The notes under the pieces were generated by a model. It was not told the origin of the DNA. It made no database searches and saw nothing but the letters and a program-made list of their open reading frames with translations. The position numbers and the translations under genes were made by a program. From assembly GCA_031256575.1 (NCBI GenBank), contig JAIRQI010000034.1:1-12265 (forward strand): DNA of 12,265 bases, read 5' to 3'. Origin of the DNA: Coriobacteriales bacterium (GTDB lineage: Bacteria > Actinomycetota > Coriobacteriia > Coriobacteriales > UBA8131). This document shows positions 7,144 through 12,265 of this stretch, piece after piece (position 1 is the first letter of the stretch; every line of letters begins with the position of its first letter).

Positions 7144-10119
7144 TTGGCATTCGACGATGCAAAACAGGAATTTTTCGTACGCTCTGGGCGCGGCTTGGAG
7201 AATCTCTTAGCAGCAGAGCTGAAGACCTTGGGAGTTGCTAAGCCACGGCCACTAGCCAGTGGTGTGGCTTTCTTCGGCAGCTTAGAGTTAGGCTTACGGG
7301 TCTGTCTCTGGTCGCGCCAAGCCAGCCGGGTCTTACTCATCTTAGACCGTGTCGATGCTACTGATTCGGACACCTTATACCGCTCTGTCCAGGAGATTTG
7401 CTGGGAAGAGCACATCGCTGCAGATGCTCGGCTGGCAGTTCAGGCTCAAGGCTTAAACGACCAGTTACGTAACAGCCAGTTTGTCGGTCAACGGGTCAAA
7501 GATGCCATCGTCGACCGGATTCGCCAAGCCAAAGGCCGTCGGCCGGATGTCGATTCCCAGCGACCGGATGTCTTGGTCAACGTCTTGCTGCGCCAGACAA
7601 AAGCCACCATTGCTATCGACCTGTCTGGCGAGCCTCTGCATCGTCGCGCCTACCGGGTACCCAGTCCGGCGATTGTCGCTCCCTTGCGGGAGACCTTGGC
7701 AGCATCAATGTTGGCTGCTGCTGGCTGGGGTTTATCCACAGATAAACCAAAGCGCCAAGGAGCGACTTTCAGAGCCGCTGTAGATAACCAACAAGCAACT
7801 GATGAAGACCCAGGTTACCAGCAGCCCGCAAGAACAGGAACAAACTGCCAGCAAGCGGAAGGCGATACAGATTTGCCAGCAGCTGCTTTATCCTGTAACA
7901 GCAGTCAGCAGACGGCCGTAAACGACTCAAAGAAGCAGATACCCAAGCCATCCCTGAGCTTTGTGTGTGACCCGCTGTGTGGCTCAGGCACCATTGCTAT
8001 CGAAGCGGCGCTGATTGCCAGCGACCGGGCACCCGGGCTGCTGCGCGACTACTGGGGGTTCAGCGGCTGGTTAGGCTTTGATGGCAAGCTCTGGCAAGCT
8101 TTGCTGGACGAGGCTGACGAGCGGGCGGAGCAGCGGCTTAGCGAGCTAAGAGAGTTGTCCCAGCCTCTAGTCTTAGCGAGTGACATCGATTCTCAGGCTC
8201 TGCAAGTTGCTCTCACGAGTGCCAAGCGAGCGGGTGTTGAGAAGCTGATTGACTTCACTTTGGCGGATGTCGGAGAGTACCGGTTTCCTGCGGTTTTGGC
8301 AGAACAAAGGGGGCTTTTAGCCACCAATCCGCCTTACGGCCAACGCCTGGCGACGACTGCACAGCTACCAGCCCTGTATGCCGCCTTGGGGGGATTGGTC
8401 AAGAGCCATTCCGGCAGAATGGACGCAGCGATTATCACTCCAGACGACCTCTCTGAAGCATACCTGAATGCTGCCTTTGGCTCTGCGCCGAGCCTGCAGT
8501 TACCGACCATGAGCGGCCCCCTGTCGACTACCATCCGAGTCTGGCGAGAAGAAGTTGCCGAACCAAGTACTGAAGGGGTCGGCAACCGCGCTCAAAAAAA
8601 GAGCGCTTCCGTCAAGCAGACTGATAACACTTACGCCCAACCCGAAACTCAGATTAACCAACCTGGCTACCATGCCCAGCTTGAATCTCCGACTAACCAG
8701 CCTGGTTCCCACACCCAGTCTGAAGCATCAAGCAACCAACCTGACCATTCAGCTTTACTTGAAGCACCTGATAAGCGAGAAAACCAGAACGACTGGGGAG
8801 AAGACCGCAAAGACAGCTCAAGCCTGAAAAACCCGTCTGTCCCGCTAGCGACGGACTTTGCCAACCGTTTGACCAAGATGGCTCGGCATCGCGAAAAATG
8901 GGCCCGTCGGGCGGGCGTTAACTGCTACCGCCTGTATGACGCCGACCTGCCAGACTACAATGTCTCAATCGACCTCTACCAGGGAGCGGCAAACACAGCC
9001 GATGCTGAAAAACGCTGGTTGAGTATCACAGAGTACCGGGCACCAGCCGAGATTGACCTGGCGCTAGCCAATGCCCGCCTGGCAGAAGTCCTGCGTATTG
9101 CTCCGGCCGTGCTTGGAATTGCCACAGACCAGGTATTTTTTCACCGACGGGAGAAGTCCAAGGGCGGCTCTCAATACAGCCAGGCTGATTTTGCTGGTAA
9201 CTCTGCAGTGCACCTGATTGAAGAAGACGGCTTGCTGTTTGAGGTAGACCTGGCCAGCCGTTTGGACAGCGGTATCTTCTTAGACCACCGAATCACCCGC
9301 TCGATGCTGCGGCAGATGGCTTTAGAGCAGGACTGCTTGAACCTCTTTGCCTACACTGGAACAGCCAGTGTCTATATGGCTGCCGGTGGAGCAAAAAGCG
9401 TGACGACCGTCGACCTCTCCAGACCCTACTTGAACTGGGCAGAGCGGAACATGAGCTTGAATAGTGGGCGAATCAAGGCCAGCCGCCGAAACCTAGCAAT
9501 GTCTGACACCAACCAGCCAGAATTGCAGTTTATACAGGCCGATGTCTTGCGTTGGTTACATGAACGCCGGGCTTTGACCTATACGGCTGGCAACCGCACC
9601 ACAGACAATGAAAGCCATTCAACAAGCAAAGGCAAGAGCAGCCAATCAGTGAAGCAGGAGAAGCAGAACAGGCCGCTAGAGAAGCAAAATCGGCAGCTGG
9701 AAAAGCAGAACCTGCAGCTGGAGAAGCAGAACCGGCAGCTAGAGAAGCAGAACCGGTCGCTAGCTTCCAAACCTGAGCAAGTTATCCGCTCTGTTTCGGT
9801 TTCCAAACCTGATTCTATTCCGCGTCGCTTCGGCTTGATTTTCGTGGATGTGCCAACCTTCTCCAATTCCAATCGGATGGGGGATAAGACCTGGGATGTC
9901 CAACGCGACCATGTGGAGCTGTTAATCGCCGTCTCGCGGCTTCTGACCCGCGACGGTCTGGCGGTATTCAGTACTAATTTTCGTAGCTTTAAGCCTGACC
10001 TGGAGCAGCTAAGCAAAGCCAAAGTCGCCCTCAAGGACATCAGCGCGACGACTCTGCCACCCGACTTTAAGCGCCGGGCGCGAATTCATAGCTGCTATTT
10101 GGTGAGCCGGATGAACTGA
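7144..10119 (+). CDS. rlmKL: Fused 23S rRNA methyltransferase RlmKL with three low-complexity inserts
   Basis: In E. coli RlmKL the RlmL half makes m2G2445 and the RlmK half makes m7G2069 of 23S rRNA. Here the ferredoxin-like/THUMP region spans about 8-165. The RlmL Rossmann domain has motif I DPLCGSGT (276-283) and catalytic NPPYGQR (395-401). RlmK follows from about 570, with VDLASRLDSGIFLDHR (701-716), motif I NLFAYTGTASV (733-743) and FVDVPTFSNSNRM (900-912), where E. coli has DPP. At 991 residues it is about 290 longer than E. coli RlmL. The surplus lies in three Q/N/S/K-rich inserts: about 199-269 before RlmL motif I, about 470-565 between the halves, and about 811-893 before the RlmK DVPTFS strand. 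The reading frame stays open throughout. The start is TTG at 7144, because an in-frame TAG is at 7120-7122. The ribosome site is weak, which suggests coupling to the NYN gene. Confidence 0.9.
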   Translation: MAFDDAKQEFFVRSGRGLENLLAAELKTLGVAKPRPLASGVAFFGSLELGLRVCLWSRQASRVLLILDRVDATDSDTLYRSVQEICWEEHIAADARLAVQAQGLNDQLRNSQFVGQRVKDAIVDRIRQAKGRRPDVDSQRPDVLVNVLLRQTKATIAIDLSGEPLHRRAYRVPSPAIVAPLRETLAASMLAAAGWGLSTDKPKRQGATFRAAVDNQQATDEDPGYQQPARTGTNCQQAEGDTDLPAAALSCNSSQQTAVNDSKKQIPKPSLSFVCDPLCGSGTIAIEAALIASDRAPGLLRDYWGFSGWLGFDGKLWQALLDEADERAEQRLSELRELSQPLVLASDIDSQALQVALTSAKRAGVEKLIDFTLADVGEYRFPAVLAEQRGLLATNPPYGQRLATTAQLPALYAALGGLVKSHSGRMDAAIITPDDLSEAYLNAAFGSAPSLQLPTMSGPLSTTIRVWREEVAEPSTEGVGNRAQKKSASVKQTDNTYAQPETQINQPGYHAQLESPTNQPGSHTQSEASSNQPDHSALLEAPDKRENQNDWGEDRKDSSSLKNPSVPLATDFANRLTKMARHREKWARRAGVNCYRLYDADLPDYNVSIDLYQGAANTADAEKRWLSITEYRAPAEIDLALANARLAEVLRIAPAVLGIATDQVFFHRREKSKGGSQYSQADFAGNSAVHLIEEDGLLFEVDLASRLDSGIFLDHRITRSMLRQMALEQDCLNLFAYTGTASVYMAAGGAKSVTTVDLSRPYLNWAERNMSLNSGRIKASRRNLAMSDTNQPELQFIQADVLRWLHERRALTYTAGNRTTDNESHSTSKGKSSQSVKQEKQNRPLEKQNRQLEKQNLQLEKQNRQLEKQNRSLASKPEQVIRSVSVSKPDSIPRRFGLIFVDVPTFSNSNRMGDKTWDVQRDHVELLIAVSRLLTRDGLAVFSTNFRSFKPDLEQLSKAKVALKDISATTLPPDFKRRARIHSCYLVSRMN
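7729..7748. repeat. Perfect 8-bp inverted repeat at the first rlmKL insert boundary, with DnaA-box-like core
   Basis: GGTTTATC at 7729-7736 and GATAAACC at 7741-7748 are perfect reverse complements around CACA. The sequence contains TTATCCACA (7732-7740), the consensus DnaA box. It falls where the first low-complexity insert of RlmKL begins. A role in replication is not shown. Confidence 0.5.
8595..8624 (+). other. Candidate programmed -1 frameshift site (A_AAA_AAG) and -1 frame stop
   Basis: In the rlmKL frame the codons are caA AAA AAG (Q484 K485 K486), giving the slippery heptamer A_AAA_AAG at 8595-8601, the same as in E. coli dnaX. After a -1 slip seven codons (E R F R Q A D) are read and TGA at 8622-8624 ends translation. 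The product would be a 493-residue protein ending just past the RlmL domain. A purine-rich GAAGGGG lies at 8572-8578, 16 nt upstream. GCGCTC (8588-8593) and GAGCGC (8601-8606) flank the A7 run as a perfect inverted repeat. No strong stem of the dnaX kind is obvious downstream. Chance occurrence is possible. Confidence 0.35.
8656..8772 (+). repeat. Three 39-nt tandem coding repeats in the RlmL-RlmK linker
   Basis: Units 8656-8694, 8695-8733 and 8734-8772 each encode 13 residues beginning NQP, with consensus NQPGxHxQxExxx (residues 505-543). A diverged fourth unit may precede them at 8617-8655. The repeat is in frame and lies in the predicted disordered linker between the two methyltransferase halves. 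It should vary in copy number without breaking the protein. Confidence 0.75.
9658..9762 (+). repeat. Five 21-nt tandem coding repeats (EKQNRxL heptads)
   Basis: Five exact-length units of 21 nt encode EKQNRPL, EKQNRQL, EKQNLQL, EKQNRQL and EKQNRSL (residues 839-873). The seven-residue period with leucine once per unit and asparagine three residues before it suits a helical or coiled-coil arm. It lies inside the third insert, within the RlmK catalytic domain and before the FVDVPTFS strand. Confidence 0.9.
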
Positions 10120-10157
10120 GGTAAATAGGTAACTCGGTGAGCTTGCGAGTAGAAAGG

Positions 10158-10180
10158 CTACCAAGCTATCAGCTAGGTAG
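10158..10180. other. Hairpin just upstream of the AKR-like remnant
   Basis: CTACC (10158-10162) pairs with GGTAG (10176-10180). Inside this, past an A-A mismatch, AGCT (10164-10167) pairs with AGCT (10171-10174) around an ATC loop. It abuts GGAGG at 10181-10185, the ribosome site of the remnant ORF, and has no T-run after it. It is therefore not an obvious terminator and could be a leader structure. Confidence 0.35.
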
Positions 10181-10282
10181 GGAGGAAAAATGCATTACCG
10201 GATAGACTTCCAGAGCTGCAAGCAACACTGGCATAGCGCCTCGATAAAAGGAGCTCACTCGATAATCGAGCTCGCTCGATAA
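10181..10282 (+). pseudogene. Remnant of a duplicated aldo/keto reductase 5' end
   Basis: GTAGGGAGG-AAAA then ATG at 10190 closely copies the ribosome site and start of the intact reductase at 10351. The first 12 residues, MHYRIDFQSCKQ, match MQYRIDPQSGNQ at 8 positions, and 25 of the first 36 coding bases are identical. After that the similarity ends. The frame runs through the 17-nt repeats and stops at 10280-10282 after 30 residues. I read it as the fossil of a tandem paralogue whose body was lost. It could instead be translated as a 30-residue leader peptide. Confidence 0.55.
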
Positions 10283-10290
10283 TCGAGCTC
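10251..10290. repeat. 17-nt tandem repeat made of CTCGATAATCGAG palindromes
   Basis: Unit 1 (10251-10267) and unit 2 (10268-10284) differ at one base, and a six-base third copy follows at 10285-10290. Each full unit contributes to CTCGAT-A-ATCGAG, present at 10258-10270 and 10275-10287. The outer GAGCTCG (10268-10274) and CGAGCTC (10284-10290) can also pair. The array sits 60 to 100 nt upstream of the reductase start. It may hold paired operator sites or form an RNA hairpin; no T-run follows. Confidence 0.7.
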
Positions 10291-10313
10291 ACAAGAAAAT
10301 CAAGGCCAGGCTC

Positions 10314-10322
10314 TTATCCACA
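10314..10322 (+). promoter_or_regulatory. Consensus DnaA-box sequence upstream of the aldo/keto reductase
   Basis: TTATCCACA, a perfect match to the bacterial DnaA box, lies 28 nt before the reductase start. A second perfect copy is in rlmKL at 7732-7740. The window is likely near the origin, where DnaA boxes often cluster, but two separate copies are not an origin and chance cannot be excluded. Confidence 0.35.
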
Positions 10323-10350
10323 TGAAAAACTTTAAGTAGGGAGAGAAAAG

Positions 10351-11532
10351 ATGCAGTATAGAATTGACCCCCAGAGCGGTAATCAGTTGTCGGTGCTCGG
10401 GTTTGGTTTGATGCGTCTGCCGAGAGGGATTACTGGGATTGACCAGGAGCAGACTACAGGACTGCTTAAGCAGGCGGTTCAAGCCGGAGTGAATTACTTT
10501 GACACCGCTTACGTTTACGCCGGCAGCGAGCAGGCTTTTGGTAAGGCTTTGCAGGCTACTGGGCTCAGGGACTCGCTTTATCTGGCCACTAAACTGCCTC
10601 ACCAGATGGTCAGGAGTGCTGCTGACTTGGACCGCATCTTCGAGGAGCAGCTAAAACGTCTGCAGACAGAACGGATTGACTACTATCTGATTCATAACCT
10701 GCCAGACCTGGCCAGCTGGCAGCGGCTGGTCGGCTTGGGTATAGAAGAATGGATTAGCAAGAAAAAAGCCAGTGGCCAGATAAGCCAGATTGGCTTCTCC
10801 TTTCATGGCAAGCAGAATGATTTTCTCGAGCTTTTAGATGCTTATGCCTGGCAGTTTACCCAGATTCAATACAACTACCTAGATGTCAACTACCAGGCTG
10901 GGATGACTGGGTTGAAAGCGGCTCAGCAAAAGGGTCTGATGGTTGTTATCATGGAGCCGCTTAGGGGTGGCAAGCTGGCAACAGGCTTGCCGGCTGCGGC
11001 GAGCGCGGTTTTAAAAAACGCTGACCCGAATGCTTCACTGGCTTCCTGGGCCTTCAATTGGATTTGGGACCAAGCCGAGCCGACAGTAGTGCTGTCCGGT
11101 ATGAATAGTGCTGAACAATTGGCTGAGAACCTGGCTACCGCTGACCAGGCTAGCGTCGGCCTGCTTAGCCCAGAGCAGCATAAAGCGCTGGACCAGGTTA
11201 TCCAGATAATCCAGAAATCCTATCGGATACCTTGTACAAGCTGCAGTTACTGTATGCCATGTCCCCACGGAGTGAATATCCCAGACTGTTTCAACGCGTA
11301 CAACACCCGCTACTCACAAGGCTTGGTTTCTGGCTACACCCAGTACTTCTCCGGAATTCGTCCGCATCAGCCAGAACGCTATAGCGGTCCGAGCAAGTGT
11401 CAAGCCTGTGGTGCCTGTGAACGCAAGTGTCCGCAGAACCTGGCGATAATTGATTCGCTGCTGGAGGTACGCAAACACATGGAAGCCGCCTGGACGCGGC
11501 CGTTAATCGCGGTGATTGGCAAGATAATCTGA
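10351..11532 (+). CDS. Aldo/keto reductase with C-terminal 2[4Fe-4S] ferredoxin-like region
   Basis: The N-terminal reductase barrel spans about residues 1-285 (LSVLGFGLMRLP, 13-24). The catalytic tetrad is visible: D51 and a tyrosine in NYFDTAYVYAGSE (48-60), K81 in YLATK and H115 in YYLIHN. The C-terminal part has two Cys clusters of the 4Fe-4S type, CTSCSYCMPCP (C295, C298, C301, C304) and CQACGACERKCP (C350, C353, C356, C360). This subfamily is common in anaerobes and is annotated as a predicted oxidoreductase; the substrate is unknown, and electron transfer through the clusters is inferred. ATG at 10351 follows GGGAGAG at 10339-10345. Length 393 is normal. The gene follows a 231-nt region with hairpins and repeats, so it probably has its own control. 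Confidence 0.92.
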   Translation: MQYRIDPQSGNQLSVLGFGLMRLPRGITGIDQEQTTGLLKQAVQAGVNYFDTAYVYAGSEQAFGKALQATGLRDSLYLATKLPHQMVRSAADLDRIFEEQLKRLQTERIDYYLIHNLPDLASWQRLVGLGIEEWISKKKASGQISQIGFSFHGKQNDFLELLDAYAWQFTQIQYNYLDVNYQAGMTGLKAAQQKGLMVVIMEPLRGGKLATGLPAAASAVLKNADPNASLASWAFNWIWDQAEPTVVLSGMNSAEQLAENLATADQASVGLLSPEQHKALDQVIQIIQKSYRIPCTSCSYCMPCPHGVNIPDCFNAYNTRYSQGLVSGYTQYFSGIRPHQPERYSGPSKCQACGACERKCPQNLAIIDSLLEVRKHMEAAWTRPLIAVIGKII

Positions 11533-11560
11533 CCCAGTTGGTTTGTGACAAGACCATGCA

Positions 11561-11618
11561 CTGTGTTATGCTCATTAGGCAAGTTTTCGGTTTTGGCTAA
11601 AGGAGCATAAACAGTTTT
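11561..11618 (+). terminator. Long imperfect hairpin followed by TTTT, candidate terminator of the reductase gene
   Basis: CTGT-G-TTATGCTC (11561-11573) pairs with GAGCATAA-ACAG (11603-11614): 12 pairs with one bulged G. TTAG/CTAA and CAA/TTG extend the stem inward across small mismatches. TTTT at 11615-11618 follows directly. It begins 29 nt after the reductase stop, as expected for an intrinsic terminator, though the T-run is short and the inner arm long. A structured leader of the next gene is an alternative. Confidence 0.5.
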
Positions 11619-11630
11619 GCTGACCGTCGT

Positions 11631-11645
11631 AAATATCGAATATTT
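11631..11645. repeat. AT-rich palindrome AAATAT-CGA-ATATTT
   Basis: Perfect 6-bp inverted repeat around CGA in the 188-nt gap before the zinc-ribbon gene. It could be an operator or promoter-region dyad. A second small stem, ACACC/GGTGT around TCCT, is at 11663-11676. No convincing promoter was found in this gap. Confidence 0.35.
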
Positions 11646-11720
11646 GTACACAGAACAGCCCAACACCTCCTGGTGTATGTCGAGCCAGGACCAATCGACC
11701 ATAGAAGGTAGGAATTGAAT

Positions 11721-12265
11721 ATGAGCCCGGCTACCCAGGGAGAGACCCTACTAAAACTGGTAGATGTCGATAAACTGCTGTTACAGTTGAATAATCAGCT
11801 GGAGGCCTTGCCCCAGCGGCCGAAACTGGCTGAGCTAGCCAACACCGATGAGCAGTTAGCCAAGAAAGCCGAACAGGTAGCCAAGTTACGCTTACGCCAA
11901 GAAATGAGCATCAAGGCGCTCTACGATGAGGACCAGATGCTCAAGGAGCGTATCAACGATAGCCAAACACAGATTGAGGAGAATAGCTCGAAATACAAAG
12001 AAGTCGCCCTCTTGGCGGCAGAGATTGACAGTCTAGCCAAGCGGACTGAAAAGATAGCTTTCGACATCGGTGTGCTGAATGAGGGACTGGCAAAAATCGG
12101 CGAGGTGGAGAGCCAGCTGGATGAACGTATTAGCCAGATGCAGAATAAACAAACTGAGCTGACCGGGTCTTTGAATCAAAGTATCGAGAAACTGGAAGCC
12201 CAGATAAACAAATTGATACAACAACGTAGCAAATTAGTCGACCTGCTACCCAAGGAGCTGTTTGA
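11721..12265 (+). CDS. C4-type zinc-ribbon (CT398-like) coiled-coil protein, 5' part
   Basis: Open from ATG at 11721 to the window edge, 181 codons plus two bases, with AGGA at 11710-11713 as ribosome site. The visible part begins LLKLVDVDKLLLQLNNQLEA and is almost entirely charged helix with heptad-like leucines, as in the coiled-coil hairpin of the CT398/zf-RING_7 family. The end LLPKELF matches the LP-x-L turn that closes the coiled coil before the zinc ribbon in that family. The zinc ribbon with its four cysteines would lie past the edge and is not seen. The family's biochemical role is poorly known. Assignment from coiled coil alone is only moderately safe. Confidence 0.65.
   Translation, partial: MSPATQGETLLKLVDVDKLLLQLNNQLEALPQRPKLAELANTDEQLAKKAEQVAKLRLRQEMSIKALYDEDQMLKERINDSQTQIEENSSKYKEVALLAAEIDSLAKRTEKIAFDIGVLNEGLAKIGEVESQLDERISQMQNKQTELTGSLNQSIEKLEAQINKLIQQRSKLVDLLPKELF

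Noticed and set aside
7738..7952. Mobile-element insertion as the source of the first rlmKL insert
   Set aside because: There is an inverted repeat at one border only, no matching repeat at the other end, no target duplication seen, and the frame is intact.
8555..8827. +1-frame ORF of 90 codons inside the rlmKL linker
   Set aside because: It is a shadow of the 39-nt coding repeat. It would be entered only by a +1 shift, whereas the slippery site favours -1.
9658..9762. CRISPR array
   Set aside because: The 21-nt units are contiguous with no spacers and encode an in-frame heptad.
9579..10040. Minus-strand ORF of 153 codons with repeated RFCFSS units
   Set aside because: It is the antisense shadow of the heptad repeat in rlmKL, with no family match or ribosome site.
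11543..11572. Extended -10 promoter (TTGTGA, 18 nt, TGT-TATGCT)
   Set aside because: The match is modest, and the TTATGCTC part is better explained as one arm of the long hairpin at 11561-11614.

Overview
The window reads as chromosomal DNA from a Gram-positive, probably anaerobic bacterium, sampled close to the replication origin. A near-consensus parS site sits directly in front of a parA-parB pair, an arrangement typical of origin-proximal DNA. The gene mix (DegV protein, ferredoxin-like aldo/keto reductase, NYN/OST-HTH protein, C4 zinc-ribbon coiled-coil protein, fused RlmKL, use of GTG and TTG starts, mid-range base composition) would fit Actinomycetota, perhaps Coriobacteriia. That placement is an inference of low to moderate confidence. 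All ten genes lie on the + strand. I see no tRNA, rRNA, CRISPR array, insertion sequence or transposase.

Region by region: (1) 1-2246, chromosome partitioning: parS, parA, parB and a small single-pass membrane protein whose start lies inside parB. (2) 2247-3953, a likely promoter and leader followed by a stand-alone leuA (2-isopropylmalate synthase). (3) 4030-6219, a DegV-family fatty-acid-binding protein and a degenerate 3-hydroxyisobutyrate-dehydrogenase-like protein with an acidic/His-rich tail. (4) 6220-10119, a short imperfect repeat array, a NYN/OST-HTH putative RNase and a very large RlmKL rRNA methyltransferase, both RNA-related and separated by 17 nt. (5) 10120-11532, an intergenic region with hairpins, 17-nt tandem repeats and the remnant of a duplicated aldo/keto reductase start, then the intact Fe-S aldo/keto reductase. 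(6) 11533-12265, a terminator-like hairpin and the first 181 codons of a zinc-ribbon coiled-coil protein cut by the window edge.

Most of the content is housekeeping and I do not see a complete novel defence or mobile system. The unusual material is concentrated in rlmKL and its flanks. RlmKL is about 290 residues longer than the E. coli protein (about 700 residues). The excess comes from three low-complexity inserts: one carries a five-unit heptad repeat and one carries a 13-residue repeat. The linker between the RlmL and RlmK halves begins with an in-frame A_AAA_AAG heptamer, the same slippery sequence as E. coli dnaX. A -1 slip there would reach a stop after seven codons and release a free RlmL domain. 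This is the observation most worth testing. Next in interest are the aldo/keto reductase remnant and the enzyme-like protein that has lost its dinucleotide-binding motif.
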